Assembly: GCF_002847015.1 (NCBI RefSeq)
Contig: NZ_CP025085.1
Location: 372,001-436,000, forward strand
Length of the DNA stretch: 64,000 nt
From: Prodigiosinella confusarubida
GTDB taxonomy: Bacteria; Pseudomonadota; Gammaproteobacteria; Enterobacterales; Enterobacteriaceae
Direction: 5' to 3'
Position 1 is the stretch's first letter; each line of letters starts with the position of its first letter. Position numbers and translations under genes: made by a program. Positions 49,625-61,242 of this stretch are shown piece after piece. Below the pieces are notes generated by a model. That model ran no database searches and had not been told where the DNA came from. It saw nothing but the letters and a program-made list of their open reading frames with translations.

Positions 49625-50389
49625 ATGTCTGCATCTGATGTGTTTCACCTCGGTTTGACGAAAAATGATTTACAGGGAGCAACGCTGGCGATTGTTCCCG
49701 GTGATCCGGGACGGGTGGAAAAAATTGCCCAACTGATGGATAACCCGGTATTCCTGGCGTCACAGCGTGAGTTTACCTCCTGGCGAGCCGAGCTGGCCGG
49801 GAAAGCCGTCATGGTGTGCTCCACCGGAATTGGCGGCCCCTCCACATCCATCGCCGTGGAAGAACTGGCTCAATTAGGTATTCGTACCTTTTTACGAGTC
49901 GGTACGACAGGCGCCATCCAGCCACATATTGCCGTGGGTGATGTGCTGGTTACCACGGCGGCAGTACGTCTTGATGGTGCCAGCCTGCATTTTGCTCCGC
50001 TGGAATTCCCGGCGGTGGCGGATTTCACCTGTACCTCGGCACTGGTGGAGGCGGCTCAAGAGGCAGGAACCACGTTACACATAGGTATCACCGCATCTTC
50101 AGATACTTTCTATCCGGGACAAGAGCGCTACGATACGTTTTCAGGCCGTGTGGTACGTCGCTTTCAGGGCTCAATGGCCGAGTGGCAGAGCATGGGCGTG
50201 CTGAACTATGAAATGGAGTCCGCCACGTTGTTAACCATGTGTGCCAGTCAGGGGCTGCGTGCGGGTATGGTGGCGGGGGTTATTGTTAACCGCGCTCAAC
50301 AGGAGATTCCTGATACAGCGACCATGAAACTGGCAGAAACTGCGTCGGTGAATGTGGTACTGGCCGCAGCCAGTAAACTGCTGGCATGA
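49625..50389 (+). CDS. udp: Uridine phosphorylase
   Basis: 254 residues, nearly E. coli Udp throughout ([63 protein letters not shown]). Cleaves uridine with phosphate to uracil and ribose-1-phosphate. GGGAGG lies 5-10 bases upstream; ATGs at 49622 and 49625 are adjacent and the second matches E. coli. In E. coli rmuC follows; here a phosphatase gene does. Confidence 0.97.
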   Translation: MSASDVFHLGLTKNDLQGATLAIVPGDPGRVEKIAQLMDNPVFLASQREFTSWRAELAGKAVMVCSTGIGGPSTSIAVEELAQLGIRTFLRVGTTGAIQPHIAVGDVLVTTAAVRLDGASLHFAPLEFPAVADFTCTSALVEAAQEAGTTLHIGITASSDTFYPGQERYDTFSGRVVRRFQGSMAEWQSMGVLNYEMESATLLTMCASQGLRAGMVAGVIVNRAQQEIPDTATMKLAETASVNVVLAAASKLLA

Positions 50390-50515
50390 TCCGTTACTGA
50401 TGATACGATAAGCACCGGGCTAGCATAACGCTAGCCTTGATGATCCAATCTCCCTGATTTTTTTACCGACGCCCCGTATTGTGCGTGGCCGTTTTCGATA
50501 ACGCCAAGGAGAGAT

Positions 50516-51298
50516 ATGACTGCACCAACATTGCTCCACCCTTCTTTGCTTCCACTTAAAGGCGGAATCAATTTCCGCGATTTGGGCGGTAATCGTACCG
50601 CCGATGGTCGCTACATTCGCCACGGAAAACTATTTCGCTCCGGTTCATTAGATTTACTCAGCGAAAGTGATTGTACACATCTGGCCGGCGTTCCGGTGGC
50701 TCACGTTATCGACTACCGCGACCCGGATGAAGCGGCACTCCGACCAGATATCTTATGGTCTGGCGCGACTTATCATCCCGCGCCCGCCAATCCGATATGC
50801 CACCAAGTGACCGCCAATCTGGAGTCGCTCGGTCAGGAAACCCTGGCAGCGTTTGATTCCCGTGGATTTATGCTGGAGCTATACCGGCATCTGCCGTTTG
50901 ATAATCCGGCCTACCATCATTTGGTGAAGCTGCTGCAACAGCCGGAGGAAGGCGCACTGGTACAGCATTGTGCCGTAGGAAAGGATCGCACGGGCATAGG
51001 GTCCGCACTGGTACTATTCGCTTTGGGGGCTGACGAACAAACGGTACTGGAAGATTACCTGCTGACCGAAACCACCCTGATGCCATTTCGCCAGCAGTTG
51101 TTGGAAGAATTGTCCCAGACAATGAATGGGGAAGCGCTGAAGCAGTTCTCGTTTGTGTTATCGACACAAGAGGAATTTCTGGCTACCGCATTGAATGCAA
51201 TCCGTGTTCGACATGGCTCAATAGACAGCTGGCTGGAACAGGATTATGGGCTGGATCAGCAAGCACGCGAGGTATTGCAGGATAAGTATCTTATCTAG
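50516..51298 (+). CDS. Tyrosine-protein phosphatase family protein
   Basis: 260 residues of the Y_phosphatase3 family. Start block INFRDLGGNRTADGRYI and the P-loop HCAVGKDRTG (HCxxGKDRTG form) with the catalytic Cys and Arg; a general acid Asp is likely in IDYRDPDE. Such enzymes act on phosphotyrosine or phosphoinositide-like substrates; the cellular target is unknown. GGAGAGAT precedes the ATG. Stands alone between udp and the CstA-family gene. Confidence 0.88.
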   Translation: MTAPTLLHPSLLPLKGGINFRDLGGNRTADGRYIRHGKLFRSGSLDLLSESDCTHLAGVPVAHVIDYRDPDEAALRPDILWSGATYHPAPANPICHQVTANLESLGQETLAAFDSRGFMLELYRHLPFDNPAYHHLVKLLQQPEEGALVQHCAVGKDRTGIGSALVLFALGADEQTVLEDYLLTETTLMPFRQQLLEELSQTMNGEALKQFSFVLSTQEEFLATALNAIRVRHGSIDSWLEQDYGLDQQAREVLQDKYLI

Positions 51299-51601
51299 CA
51301 TGTGCCTAATCAGATGCTGGCGGTGACATTGAACACCCACCGTTGTGAAAGTGTAGAAATTCCGCCACATAGCCTGCCGCCAAATACCCGTAATCAGGCA
51401 ATCAATCGCACCAATGATCTCGGGCGCTCAGATTGGTTACGGGTTCGGTCAATATTTGGATTGGCACACTCGTCACTTGTTGCGTCAATATCACGACATC
51501 ATCGCCTTACCACTCATGACCCGTTTTTGACCGCTTAATGAGCACGGATTGCCGCTCACTCATCTTACCTCTTCGTGCTCTTCGGGCCCGTTGTATGTTA
51601 G
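51299..51601. other. Intergenic region with a possible gene remnant
   Basis: A plus-strand frame without a start runs from about 51355 to the TGA at 51528-51530 (around 58 codons, including GAQIGYGFGQYLDWHTRHLL), looking more protein-like than the surrounding frames. I do not recognise it. It may be the tail of a decayed gene. Confidence 0.3.
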
Positions 51602-51620
51602 CTCCAGGTAAATCCTGGAG
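51602..51620 (+). promoter_or_regulatory. Shine-Dalgarno-sequestering hairpin of the CstA-family gene
   Basis: CTCCAGG, loop TAAAT, CCTGGAG: a perfect seven-pair stem whose right arm contains the GGAG ribosome-binding site (51617-51620), 9 bases before the ATG at 51630. Translation should be low unless the stem is opened. In E. coli cstA translation is repressed by CsrA binding over the Shine-Dalgarno; the AGG and TGGAGA elements here could serve in the same way. Confidence 0.55.
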
Positions 51621-51629
51621 ATAATAATT

Positions 51630-53435
51630 ATGCAACATGCGATTACGTTCGTTATTGCGACCCTTTGTATTCTAGTGATTTGTTATCGTCTGTACGGTGT
51701 CTTTTTTGTACGTAAGGTGCTGCAAGCGGATGATAATGAGGTCACGCCTTCTCATGTATTTGAAGATGGTAAGAATTATGTCCCGACAAAAAAATGGGTG
51801 AATTTTGGTAGTCACTTCGCCGCCATTGCCGCAGCAGGCCCGTTGGTGGGACCGGTGCTGGCAGCGCAGTTCGGCTATCTGCCTGGTTTTTTATGGCTGT
51901 TGATTGGCTGTGTGGTAGGCGGTGCCGTACACGATACGGTGGTGTTGTTTGCCTCCATGAAACATCAGGGGAAATCCCTGTCTGAAGTCGCAAAATCTGA
52001 GCTGGGCCCGGTTGCCGGTTGGTGTACTGGTCTGGCAATGCTGTTCATCATCACCATTACCATGGCAGGCTTATCGATGGTGGTGGTACATGCGCTGGAA
52101 CGTAACCCCTGGGGCACGTTCGCGGTGTTCATGACCATCCCTATTGCTATCGGTGTCGGGCTGTGGGAACGGGTGACTGGCAGCATGAAAGGCGCCACCT
52201 GGGTCGGTATCGCGGCCATCATGGCGTGCGTTATCGCTGGCCCCTATATCCAGAACTCGGCATTCGGTGAATGGCTGATGCTGAAATCTGAAACCGTCAG
52301 TGTAGTTTTGCCGATATACGCCTTCTTTGCCACGGCGTTGCCAGTGTGGATGTTGTTAACCCCGCGCGGTTATCTCTCCAGCTTTATGAAAATCGGTGTC
52401 TTCGGCGCGCTGGTGGTTGGTGTGGTGTTTATTAACCCGGAAATCCAGTTCCCGGCGGTAACCCAGTTTATCCACGGCGGTGGCCCGGTTCTGTCTGGCC
52501 CGGTATGGCCGTTTATCTCCATTACCATTGCCTGTGGCGCGATTTCCGGCTTCCATGCGTTTATCGGTTCCGGTACGACACCGAAACAGATTGATAAATG
52601 GAGCGATATCCTACCAGTCGGTTTTGGTGCCATGCTGGCGGAATGCGTGGTCGGAGTAATGGCGTTAATCGCCGCTACCGCCCTGCATCCGGCAGATTAT
52701 TTTGCCATCAACTCATCGGCGGCATCCTGGCAGGCACTGGGGATGAACGTGGTGAATTTGCCGATGCTGAGTCAGGAAATCGGTCTGGATCTGTATGGCC
52801 GTACCGGCGGCGCGGTAACGCTGGCGGTAGGGATGACCGATATTTTCATTCGTGTACCTTGGTTCAGCCATCTGGCCTCGTATTTCTTCCAGTTTGTGGT
52901 GATGTTTGAAGCGGTATTTATCCTGACGGCTGTCGATTCCGGTACCCGTGTCGCTCGTTACCTGTTGCAGGATTTTCTGGGCGACCTGTGGGCACCGCTG
53001 AAACGGACTGACTGGCTGCCGGGCGCCATTGGCTGTAGCATTCTGGCCTGTGCACTATGGGGTTATCTGCTGAACTCCGGTGATATCAACTCGGTATGGG
53101 CACTGTTCGGGGTATCTAACCAGTTGATGGCCTCTGTCGGGTTGATTATCGGTGCCACCATTATCCTGCGTCTGGCAACCAAACGTATCTATATGCTGAC
53201 CTGTGTGATTCCGCTAGCGTATCTGTTTGTCACCGTAAACTACGCGGGTTACTGGATGGTGAAGTACGTTTACTTCAATCCACAAGCCAAAGGCTACAAC
53301 CTGTTTAACGGCTCCATCTCTATCATTATGCTGGTACTGGGCATGGTGATTCTGATTTCCGCACTGAAGAAATGGCGCGAACTGCTGAGCCGCCCGCAGA
53401 CGGAACTGAGCAGCCCGGTCACCGCCAATATGTAA
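51630..53435 (+). CDS. CstA-family carbon-starvation / peptide or pyruvate transporter
   Basis: 601 residues with about 15 hydrophobic helices. YVPTKKWVNFGSHFAAIAAAGPLVGPVLAAQFGYLPG is the CstA family core and SGFHAFIGSGTTPKQ a second conserved block. E. coli CstA and BtsT are about 700-716 residues; this is the shorter form found in other bacteria. Family members are proton-coupled importers of peptides or pyruvate. A hairpin masks its ribosome-binding site. Convergent with ppc. Confidence 0.88.
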   Translation: MQHAITFVIATLCILVICYRLYGVFFVRKVLQADDNEVTPSHVFEDGKNYVPTKKWVNFGSHFAAIAAAGPLVGPVLAAQFGYLPGFLWLLIGCVVGGAVHDTVVLFASMKHQGKSLSEVAKSELGPVAGWCTGLAMLFIITITMAGLSMVVVHALERNPWGTFAVFMTIPIAIGVGLWERVTGSMKGATWVGIAAIMACVIAGPYIQNSAFGEWLMLKSETVSVVLPIYAFFATALPVWMLLTPRGYLSSFMKIGVFGALVVGVVFINPEIQFPAVTQFIHGGGPVLSGPVWPFISITIACGAISGFHAFIGSGTTPKQIDKWSDILPVGFGAMLAECVVGVMALIAATALHPADYFAINSSAASWQALGMNVVNLPMLSQEIGLDLYGRTGGAVTLAVGMTDIFIRVPWFSHLASYFFQFVVMFEAVFILTAVDSGTRVARYLLQDFLGDLWAPLKRTDWLPGAIGCSILACALWGYLLNSGDINSVWALFGVSNQLMASVGLIIGATIILRLATKRIYMLTCVIPLAYLFVTVNYAGYWMVKYVYFNPQAKGYNLFNGSISIIMLVLGMVILISALKKWRELLSRPQTELSSPVTANM

Positions 53436-53457
53436 GCCGATCAGAATATCCATCCAT

Positions 53458-53492
53458 AAAAAAAGCCGATCAGAATATCCGATCGGCTTTTT
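53458..53492. terminator. Bidirectional terminator between the CstA-family gene and ppc
   Basis: AAAAGCCGATC, nine-base loop, GATCGGCTTTT with A-run before and T-run after. The left arm and loop (AAGCCGATCAGAATATCC, 53463-53480) are duplicated exactly at 53434-53451, overlapping the stop codon of the transporter. Confidence 0.9.
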
Positions 53493-53539
53493 CATATCCG
53501 GTCAATTCAGCCGGTTCCCCGGTCTGAATACGTTATAAG

Positions 53540-56179
53540 TTAACCGGTGTTCCGCATACCGGCAGCCACACCGGCAATAGTAACCATCAGCGCCAGTTCC
53601 ACTTCCGGCTCCGGCTGTTCCTGCTGACGAGAACGGTGCAACAGCTCTGCCTGAAGTACATTCAGCGGGTCAGTGTAAACATTACGCAACGCAATAGACT
53701 CGGCAATCCATGGCAAGTCAGCCATCAGATGATCGTCATTGGCGATAGTCAGCACCACGTTGATATCCGCCGCCAGCTGTTCACGCAGTTTTTTACCCAA
53801 TGGCCACAGTTTTTCCTCCACCAGGCGCTGGTCGTAGTATTCCGCCAGCCACAAATCCGCTTTGGCAAAGACCATTTCCAGCATACCAATACGGGTGGAG
53901 AAGAACGGCCAGTCGCGGCACATGGTTTCCAACTGATCCTGCCCTCCGTCTTCAATCACTTTCTGCAATGCCGCACCGGCGCCAAGCCAGGCAGGCAACA
54001 TCAGGCGGTTCTGCGTCCAGGCGAAAATCCACGGAATGGCGCGTAAACTTTCAACCCCACCGTCGGGACGACGCTTGGCCGGGCGAGAGCCCAGCGGCAA
54101 TTTACCTAGCTCCAGTTCCGGTGTCGCCGCCCGGAAATACGGTACAAAATCCGGATTATCCCGTACATAACTACGGTACATATCACAGGAAACGCGGGAT
54201 AACTCATCCATGACATGGTGCCACTCTTTTTTCGGCTCCGGCGGCGGCAGCAAGTTGGCTTCCAGAATGGCGCCAGTATACAGCGCCAGGCTGCTGATAG
54301 TGACTTCCGGCAAACCGAACTTGAAACGGATCATCTCGCCCTGCTCCGTTACTCGCAGGCCCCCTTTCAGGCTTCCTGGCGGTTGAGACAACAACGCCGC
54401 ATGCGCCGGTGCGCCGCCGCGGCCAATAGAGCCGCCACGACCATGGAACAAGGTCAGCGCTATGCCGACTTTCTCGCAGGTTTTGATCAAGGCGTCCTGT
54501 GCACGATACTGCGCCCAGGAGGCAGCCATTCCTCCGGCATCTTTGGCGGAATCGGAATAACCGATCATCACCATCTGTTTGCCCTGAATAAAACCGCGAT
54601 ACCAGTCAATATTCAGCAACTGCGTCATGACACTGTCAGCGTTGTTCAGATCGTCCAACGTTTCAAACAACGGCGCCACCGGCAGAGCGAACGGGCAACC
54701 CGCTTCTTTCAACAGCAGATGCACCGCCAGCACGTCAGACGGTGTACGCGCCATGGAGATCACATAGGCGGCGATGGAACCTTGCGGGGTTTCCGCGATA
54801 ACGTTGCAGGTTTCCAGCACCTCCTGCGTTTCGGCACTCGGTTTCCACTGATGTGGCAGCAGCGGGCGTTTTGAACTGAGCTCACGAATCAAGAACGCCT
54901 GCTTGTCAGACTCGGACCAGCTTTCATAGTCACCCAGTCCCAGATAACGAGTGATTTCCGCCAGCGCATCAGTATGGCGGGTACTTTCCTGACGCACGTC
55001 AATCCGCACCAGCGGGACACCAAAACAGCGCACACGGCGTAAAGTATCCAGTAATTGACCGTCGGCGATAATGCCCATGCCACAGGCATGCAGAGACTGG
55101 AAACAAGCGTAGAGCGGTTCCCATAACTGGTCATTGGTAACCAACAGGTCCTGCGGTCTTGCCCGTTGTTCACCCCTCAGCCGCGCCTCCAGATAATTAA
55201 GCGTATTAGTCAACTGGGTACGCAGATTCTTCATGACCGCCCGGTAAGGTTCCTTCTCACTCTCTCCGCCAGCTAACTGTTGTAGCTCCGGCGTACACTG
55301 TGTCATGGATAATTCGGAAACCAGGAACTGGATATCACGCAGAAACAGATCCGCCGCCTTCCAGCGGCTGAGCAACAGTACATGGCGAGTGATTGCTGAC
55401 GTAACGTTTGGATTGCCATCACGATCACCGCCCATCCATGACGTAAAGCGCACGGGAACGGAATCAACCGGTAAGCGATAACCAAACGACTGTTCCAACT
55501 GTTCGTCTAACTCACGCAAAAACGCGGGAACACCTTCCCACAGACTATTTTCCACGACCGCAAAACCCCATTTGGCTTCATCCACCGGTGTAGGGCGAAT
55601 TTTACGGATTTCATCCGTATGCCAGGATTGGGCAATCAGTTGCCGCAGACGACGCATGATCTGATGGCGCTCATAATCAGCCAGATCATTGTGATCCAGT
55701 TGCTTGAGGCAGGTGTTCACTTCTACCAACTTATGAATCAGGGTGCGGCGGGTAATTTCTGTCGGGTGCGCAGTGAGAACCAGCTCAATGGAGAGTGACT
55801 CCACCGCATCACGGATATTTTGCTCCGTCAATTTGTCGCAGTCTTTCAGTCGCTGAAAGACTTTTGCCAGATTTTCCGGGTTACTGACCGCTTCACCATG
55901 GGGCGAGATACTATGATATTGCTCAGCGGTGTTAGCCAGACTCAAAAACTGGCTAAATGCGCGAGCGACTGGCAACAGTTCGTCATTAGACAGATTTTGC
56001 AGTGTCGTCAGCAGTTCTTTCCGATGCTTTTCACTGCCGGCACGGGATGACTTCGATAACTTTCGGATTGTTTCAACACGCTCAAGAATGTTTTCTCCCA
56101 ATGCATCCTTAATCGTATCTCCGAGCAGTTTGCCAAGCATACTGACATTGCTTCGCATTGCGGAATATTGTTCGTTCAT
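53540..56179 (-). CDS. ppc: Phosphoenolpyruvate carboxylase
   Basis: 879 residues from the ATG at 56177-56179 ([16 protein letters not shown]), near the 883 of E. coli. Catalytic His in [12 protein letters not shown], the substrate loop [16 protein letters not shown] and the active-site glycine loop [12 protein letters not shown] are all intact. Makes oxaloacetate from PEP and bicarbonate to refill the TCA cycle. ppc next to argE is the E. coli order. Confidence 0.98.
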   Translation of the reverse strand: MNEQYSAMRSNVSMLGKLLGDTIKDALGENILERVETIRKLSKSSRAGSEKHRKELLTTLQNLSNDELLPVARAFSQFLSLANTAEQYHSISPHGEAVSNPENLAKVFQRLKDCDKLTEQNIRDAVESLSIELVLTAHPTEITRRTLIHKLVEVNTCLKQLDHNDLADYERHQIMRRLRQLIAQSWHTDEIRKIRPTPVDEAKWGFAVVENSLWEGVPAFLRELDEQLEQSFGYRLPVDSVPVRFTSWMGGDRDGNPNVTSAITRHVLLLSRWKAADLFLRDIQFLVSELSMTQCTPELQQLAGGESEKEPYRAVMKNLRTQLTNTLNYLEARLRGEQRARPQDLLVTNDQLWEPLYACFQSLHACGMGIIADGQLLDTLRRVRCFGVPLVRIDVRQESTRHTDALAEITRYLGLGDYESWSESDKQAFLIRELSSKRPLLPHQWKPSAETQEVLETCNVIAETPQGSIAAYVISMARTPSDVLAVHLLLKEAGCPFALPVAPLFETLDDLNNADSVMTQLLNIDWYRGFIQGKQMVMIGYSDSAKDAGGMAASWAQYRAQDALIKTCEKVGIALTLFHGRGGSIGRGGAPAHAALLSQPPGSLKGGLRVTEQGEMIRFKFGLPEVTISSLALYTGAILEANLLPPPEPKKEWHHVMDELSRVSCDMYRSYVRDNPDFVPYFRAATPELELGKLPLGSRPAKRRPDGGVESLRAIPWIFAWTQNRLMLPAWLGAGAALQKVIEDGGQDQLETMCRDWPFFSTRIGMLEMVFAKADLWLAEYYDQRLVEEKLWPLGKKLREQLAADINVVLTIANDDHLMADLPWIAESIALRNVYTDPLNVLQAELLHRSRQQEQPEPEVELALMVTIAGVAAGMRNTG

Positions 56180-56431
56180 ATTTACCCTGACCCATCTCTC
56201 GTTATTTTGTAAATTTATTACACTCACAAAAAGTGTGGTTGCTGTCTTTTATCTAGCCACGCCCAGCCGTATTCGTCAATTAACGTTCATTACTCTTACA
56301 GTTGTACCTTTTTCTAGGGCATAAAGGCAATTTGTGAAATTTAATTACAAAAGCTTGCATATAAGCGAAGCTTATTATTGTGTGATAGTGATCATGTTTT
56401 TGGCCTGCACGGTGGCAGGCCGGAAAGTGGT

Positions 56432-57583
56432 TCAGTGCTGACAGAAATGTTGAATTAACTGGGCAATCAGCGAACGTGTCGGCTGGATAAACGCGGTATC
56501 AAGATATTCATCCGGCTGATGCGCTTGATTGATGGAACCGGGCCCCAGCACTAACGTTGGGCACATCGTCTGAATAAACGGGGCTTCAGTACAATAGTTG
56601 ACCACTTCGGTCGGCACTCCCAGCAGTTTTTCCACCACTTGCGACAATGGGTGTTCAGCAGCACATTCGTAACCTGGAATCGGTGGATGCAGTTCACTGA
56701 CGGTTAAACGCCCTGGCCAGCGCTCACTCACCGGGGCCAGCGCTTCGGTAACCAGCCCGTTAACATCGTTCAATGCCATACCCGGCAGTGGCCGAATATC
56801 CATGTGCAAATCACAGCAGGCGCAAATACGGTTGGAAGCATCACCACCGTGGATATGACCAAAATTCATGGAGGGGTAAGGAATATGGAATGCTGGATTG
56901 TGATAGCGCTCCTGCAATGTATTGCGCAACACCATCAGATGGGAAATCGCTTCATGCATCAGTTCAATGGCGTTAACCCCCCGCGACGGATCACTAGAGT
57001 GGCCGGATTGCCCCTGAACACGAACAGCTTTGGACATATGGCCTTTATGAGCACGCACCGGCTTCAATGACGTCGGCTCCCCGATAATGGCGCAGTCTGG
57101 ACGCACCAGGGCAGATTCAGAGAAATACTTTGCTCCTGCCATGGTCGTTTCTTCATCCGCCGTAGCGAGAATATATAAAGGTTTGGTCAGCGTTGCCGGG
57201 TCAATATCCCGAATGGTATCCAGAATAAAAGCAAAAAAGCCTTTCATATCTGCCGTACCCAACCCGTATAACTTATTATCGTGTTCGGTCAAGGTGAAAG
57301 GATCTCGCGTCCAACGACCATCATCAAACGGAACGGTGTCGGTATGCCCGGCCAGCAGGAGGCCGCCAGAACCTTCCCCGATACGGGCTAACAGATTAAA
57401 TTTACGATTCGTACCAGGAACCGGCTGAACGTCAACATGGAACCCCAAATCGGTAAACCAGCCGGCTAGCAAATTGATTAAGGTTTCATTACTTTGATCC
57501 AGGGCACGATCGGTCGCGCTGATGGATGGAGTAGCGATCAATGCCCGGTACAGCTCAATAAAAGGGGGTAAACTCATCTTCAC
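56432..57583 (-). CDS. argE: Acetylornithine deacetylase
   Basis: 383 residues, the E. coli ArgE length. Zinc ligands in [16 protein letters not shown] and [10 protein letters not shown]-like block ([11 protein letters not shown]), CIIGEPTSL-like region ([11 protein letters not shown]) and a final His. Hydrolyses N-acetylornithine to ornithine. Divergent from argCBH, with the ARG boxes in between. Confidence 0.97.
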   Translation of the reverse strand: MKMSLPPFIELYRALIATPSISATDRALDQSNETLINLLAGWFTDLGFHVDVQPVPGTNRKFNLLARIGEGSGGLLLAGHTDTVPFDDGRWTRDPFTLTEHDNKLYGLGTADMKGFFAFILDTIRDIDPATLTKPLYILATADEETTMAGAKYFSESALVRPDCAIIGEPTSLKPVRAHKGHMSKAVRVQGQSGHSSDPSRGVNAIELMHEAISHLMVLRNTLQERYHNPAFHIPYPSMNFGHIHGGDASNRICACCDLHMDIRPLPGMALNDVNGLVTEALAPVSERWPGRLTVSELHPPIPGYECAAEHPLSQVVEKLLGVPTEVVNYCTEAPFIQTMCPTLVLGPGSINQAHQPDEYLDTAFIQPTRSLIAQLIQHFCQH

Positions 57584-57608
57584 TGTTGACAGCCTCTGGT
57601 TAGGATAG

Positions 57609-57647
57609 TATCAATATTCATGCATTTATTTTGAATAAAAATACAAT
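57609..57647. promoter_or_regulatory. Tandem ARG boxes (ArgR operator) of argE/argCBH
   Basis: TTTGAATAAAAATACAAT (57630-57647) matches the 18-bp ARG box at all but one defined position. TATCAATATTCATGCATT (57609-57626) is a weaker box (three mismatches) exactly 3 bp away, the standard pair spacing. One operator would control both divergent operons. Confidence 0.75.
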
Positions 57648-57794
57648 AATGCTGGGTAAAAAGATATCATAAGGTTCGGTGCCGTAAAACGCACCGGACG
57701 GGTGATTTACCCGGCTTCGTGGGTGAGCAGCGTGGCTGCGCTGATGAACCCTGCTACCTGTTTCACTGAACAAGCAAGAAGGTATACAGATCCC

Positions 57795-58799
57795 ATGCTG
57801 AATACGTTGATAGTTGGTGCAAGTGGTTATACCGGCGCAGAGCTGGCACTGTACCTGAACCGTCACCCACAGATGAACATAACCGCTTTGGCGGTTTCAG
57901 CGCAAAGTGTAGATGCAGGAAAATTGATTTCCGATCTTCATCCCCAGCTTAAAGGCATTGTTGACTTGCCCGTGCAACCCCTGATCAGCGTTGCCGACGC
58001 AGCCAAAGGTGTCGACGTGGTTTTTCTGGCCACCGACCATAAAGTCAGTCACGATTTGGCACCGCAGTTTCTGGACGCTGGCTGTACAGTCTTTGATCTC
58101 TCCGGTGCTTACCGGGTACAGGACGCTGAATTTTACCGCCGTTATTACAGTTTCGAACATCAGCATACCGACTGGCTGGCTAAAGCCGTGTACGGGCTGG
58201 CGGAATGGCAGGCGGAACACATCAAGCAGGCCCAGCTTATCGCCGTACCGGGTTGTTACCCCACCGCCGCCCAACTGGCATTAAAGCCATTGGTGGAAGC
58301 ACGCCTGCTGAACAGCGATCAATGGCCGATCATCAATGCTACCAGTGGTGTGAGCGGCGCCGGACGTAAGGCCAGCATGACCAACAGTTTTTGCGAAGTC
58401 AGCCTGCATCCTTATGGTATTTTTAACCATCGCCATCACCCGGAAATTGAAAGCCATCTGGGGATCCCGGTAATTTTCACACCGCATCTGGGTAATTTCC
58501 CGCGCGGGATACTGGAGACGATCACCTGTCGTTTGCAACCGGGCGTGACCGCGCAGGATATCGCCGAGGCCTATCATAATGCCTATCACGACAAGCCGTT
58601 GGTTCGCCTGTATGCTCAGGGCGTTCCGGCTCTGAAATCCGTGGTAGGGTTACCCTTCTGTGACATTGGTTTCTCCGTACAGAATGAACATTTGATTGTT
58701 GTGGCGACCGAAGATAACCTGCTGAAAGGCGCGGCAGCACAAGCCGTACAGTGCATGAATATTCGTTTCGGATTCCCGGAAACCCAATCTTTACTCTGA
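57795..58799 (+). CDS. argC: N-acetyl-gamma-glutamyl-phosphate reductase
   Basis: 334 residues from the ATG at 57795. [19 protein letters not shown] is the NADP loop and [13 protein letters not shown] holds the catalytic Cys. Third step of arginine synthesis. The long leader of about 130 bases contains a GC-rich hairpin near 57690 (GTGCC..CACCGG type); argB follows 26 bases after its stop. Confidence 0.97.
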   Translation: MLNTLIVGASGYTGAELALYLNRHPQMNITALAVSAQSVDAGKLISDLHPQLKGIVDLPVQPLISVADAAKGVDVVFLATDHKVSHDLAPQFLDAGCTVFDLSGAYRVQDAEFYRRYYSFEHQHTDWLAKAVYGLAEWQAEHIKQAQLIAVPGCYPTAAQLALKPLVEARLLNSDQWPIINATSGVSGAGRKASMTNSFCEVSLHPYGIFNHRHHPEIESHLGIPVIFTPHLGNFPRGILETITCRLQPGVTAQDIAEAYHNAYHDKPLVRLYAQGVPALKSVVGLPFCDIGFSVQNEHLIVVATEDNLLKGAAAQAVQCMNIRFGFPETQSLL

Positions 58800-58825
58800 T
58801 AACCCCTTAGAGGCGCAAAGACCCC

Positions 58826-59599
58826 ATGAACCCGTTAATTATCAAGCTAGGTGGCGTATTACTGGATAGCGAAGAGGCGCTGGAACGCCTGTTCACCGCG
58901 CTGGTTCAGTATCGTCAACAACATCAACGTCCGTTGGTTATCGTCCACGGCGGAGGATGTCTGGTTGACGATCTGATGAAAAAATTGTCGTTACCCACGG
59001 TGAAGAAAAATGGTCTGCGCGTCACACCCGCCGATCAGATCGATATTATCACTGGCGCACTAGCCGGTTCCGCCAATAAAACCCTACTGGCATGGGCAAA
59101 AAAACATGATATTAATGCTGTCGGATTGTGTCTGGCGGATGGCGGCAGTACCGAGGTAACCCAGTTGGATGAAGCGCTGGGTTATGTGGGCAAAGCCCAG
59201 GCTGGTTCTCCCATGCTATTAAACACACTACTGGCGTCAGGCTATCTGCCAATAGTCAGTTCTATTGGTATTACCGCACAAGGTGACCTGATGAACGTCA
59301 ACGCTGATCAGGCGGCTACCGCAGTGGCGGAAACACTGGGTGCAGACCTGATATTGCTGTCAGATGTCAGCGGTATTCTGGACGGTAAAGGCCAGCGCAT
59401 CGCAGAAATGACGGCGCAGAAAGCGGAACAGCTCATCACGCAGGGTATTATTACTGACGGCATGATCGTCAAAGTCAATGCCGCACTGGATGCCGCCCGC
59501 ACGCTGGGCCGCCCGGTGGATATCGCCAGTTGGCGCCATGCCGATCAGCTACCGGCGCTGTTCAACGGCGAACCTATCGGCACTCGCATTGTGGGGTAA
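58826..59599 (+). CDS. argB: Acetylglutamate kinase
   Basis: 257 residues. [22 protein letters not shown] and [12 protein letters not shown] are the amino-acid-kinase motifs. Phosphorylates N-acetylglutamate. The form without an N-terminal extension, as in E. coli, is not arginine-inhibited. argH follows 126 bp on; argG, found between argB and argH in several relatives, is not there. Confidence 0.97.
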   Translation: MNPLIIKLGGVLLDSEEALERLFTALVQYRQQHQRPLVIVHGGGCLVDDLMKKLSLPTVKKNGLRVTPADQIDIITGALAGSANKTLLAWAKKHDINAVGLCLADGGSTEVTQLDEALGYVGKAQAGSPMLLNTLLASGYLPIVSSIGITAQGDLMNVNADQAATAVAETLGADLILLSDVSGILDGKGQRIAEMTAQKAEQLITQGIITDGMIVKVNAALDAARTLGRPVDIASWRHADQLPALFNGEPIGTRIVG

Positions 59600-59725
59600 T
59601 AACGACAGCAGCATCCGTTATCCCGTTGCGGGAAGGGCGGTACAGAAAACGCATTATGGAAGCGGGTCAGATCATCATACGGATGGGATTCTACCCGCAT
59701 TTATTTGAATACCGGGAGTAATGTT

Positions 59726-61099
59726 ATGGCTTTGTGGGGTGGTCGGTTTAGTCAGGCAGCAGATCAGCGTTTTAAACAGTTCAACGACTCACTGCGGTTT
59801 GATTATCGTCTGGCAGAACAAGACATCGTAGGTTCCATCGGCTGGTCCAAAGCGCTGGTTACCGTTAATGTACTGAGTGCGCAAGAACAACAACAGTTGG
59901 AACAAGCGCTAAATACACTGCTGAAAGAAGTACAGGCCGATCCGGAAGCGATTCTGCAAAGCGATGCCGAGGATATTCACAGTTGGGTGGAACAGCGCCT
60001 GATCGAAAAAGTGGGTAATCTGGGTAAAAAATTGCATACCGGACGCAGCCGTAACGATCAGGTAGCCACCGATCTGAAGCTATGGTGTAAAACGCAAATC
60101 AATGAATTGATTCAGACTATTCGCCATCTGCGCCAGGCGTTGGTCGTTACGGCAGACGCTAACCAGGATGCGGTAATGCCCGGTTATACTCACATGCAAC
60201 GCGCCCAACCGGTAACCTTTGCACACTGGTGTCTGGCTTATCATGAGATGCTGGCACGAGATGAAAGTCGGCTGGAAGACACGTTGAAACGTCTGGATGT
60301 CAGCCCGTTAGGGTGTGGGGCGCTGGCGGGAACCGCTTATTCCATCGACCGTGAACAACTGGCTGGCTGGCTGGGCTTTGCGTCCGCGACCCGTAACAGT
60401 CTGGATACCGTTTCCGATCGCGATCATGTACTGGAACTGCTGGCCAATGCGTCTATCGGCATGGTGCATCTGTCACGCTTCGCCGAAGACCTGATTTTCT
60501 TCAACAGCGGTGAAGCAGCCTTTGTTGAGCTTTCAGACCGCGTCACGTCCGGTTCTTCCCTGATGCCACAGAAGAAAAATCCAGACGCCCTGGAACTGAT
60601 TCGGGGTAAATGTGGCCGAGTACAAGGTGCCCTGACCGGCATGATGATGACGCTGAAAGGGCTGCCACTGGCGTACAATAAGGATATGCAGGAAGACAAA
60701 GAAGGCCTGTTTGATGCACTGGATACCTGGCGTGATTGTCTGATGATGGCGGCACTGGTGCTGGAAGGCATTCAGATCAGGCGCCCACGTTGTCAGGATG
60801 CGGCAGAGCAAGGCTATGCCAATGCCACAGAACTGGCCGACTATCTGGTTGCCAAAGGTGTGCCGTTCCGTGAAGCACACCATATTGTTGGCGAAATTGT
60901 CGTCGAAGCCATCCGTCAAGGCAACGCGCTGGAAGCACTGTCTCTCACTGATTTACAGAAATTCAGTGCGGTAATTGCCGAAGACGTTTATCCCATTTTG
61001 TCATTACAGTCCTGCCTGGATAAACGTACTGCTCAGGGCGGCGTTTCTCCTCAGCAGGTAGCGAAAGCCATCGCTGAGGCAAAACAGCGTCTGGCCTGA
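59726..61099 (+). CDS. argH: Argininosuccinate lyase
   Basis: 457 residues from the ATG at 59726 ([20 protein letters not shown]); CGGGAGTAATGTT is upstream. The fumarase/lyase signature [12 protein letters not shown] and [14 protein letters not shown] are intact. Splits argininosuccinate to arginine and fumarate. Followed in E. coli by oxyR; here by uspA on the other strand. Confidence 0.97.
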   Translation: MALWGGRFSQAADQRFKQFNDSLRFDYRLAEQDIVGSIGWSKALVTVNVLSAQEQQQLEQALNTLLKEVQADPEAILQSDAEDIHSWVEQRLIEKVGNLGKKLHTGRSRNDQVATDLKLWCKTQINELIQTIRHLRQALVVTADANQDAVMPGYTHMQRAQPVTFAHWCLAYHEMLARDESRLEDTLKRLDVSPLGCGALAGTAYSIDREQLAGWLGFASATRNSLDTVSDRDHVLELLANASIGMVHLSRFAEDLIFFNSGEAAFVELSDRVTSGSSLMPQKKNPDALELIRGKCGRVQGALTGMMMTLKGLPLAYNKDMQEDKEGLFDALDTWRDCLMMAALVLEGIQIRRPRCQDAAEQGYANATELADYLVAKGVPFREAHHIVGEIVVEAIRQGNALEALSLTDLQKFSAVIAEDVYPILSLQSCLDKRTAQGGVSPQQVAKAIAEAKQRLA

Positions 61100-61202
61100 A
61101 TATTGTAAACACCGAGTCGAATATGATTTAGATACCGGATTACAAGCGACGAACTCCAGCTTACGCAAAGATGATGGGAGCAATAAACGTCGTAGTAACT
61201 TC

Positions 61203-61227
61203 AAGGCATAGCATGTGCTATGCCTTT
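61203..61227. terminator. Hairpin after argH
   Basis: AAGGCATAGC, loop ATGT, GCTATGCCTT: ten perfect pairs, with a short T tract (TTT). Probable terminator for argCBH. Confidence 0.6.
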
Positions 61228-61242
61228 CACCTTTCAATCACC

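Noticed and set aside
53636-54874. Several long plus-strand frames inside ppc
   Set aside because: Shadows of the highly conserved ppc reading frame; no plausible starts or domains.
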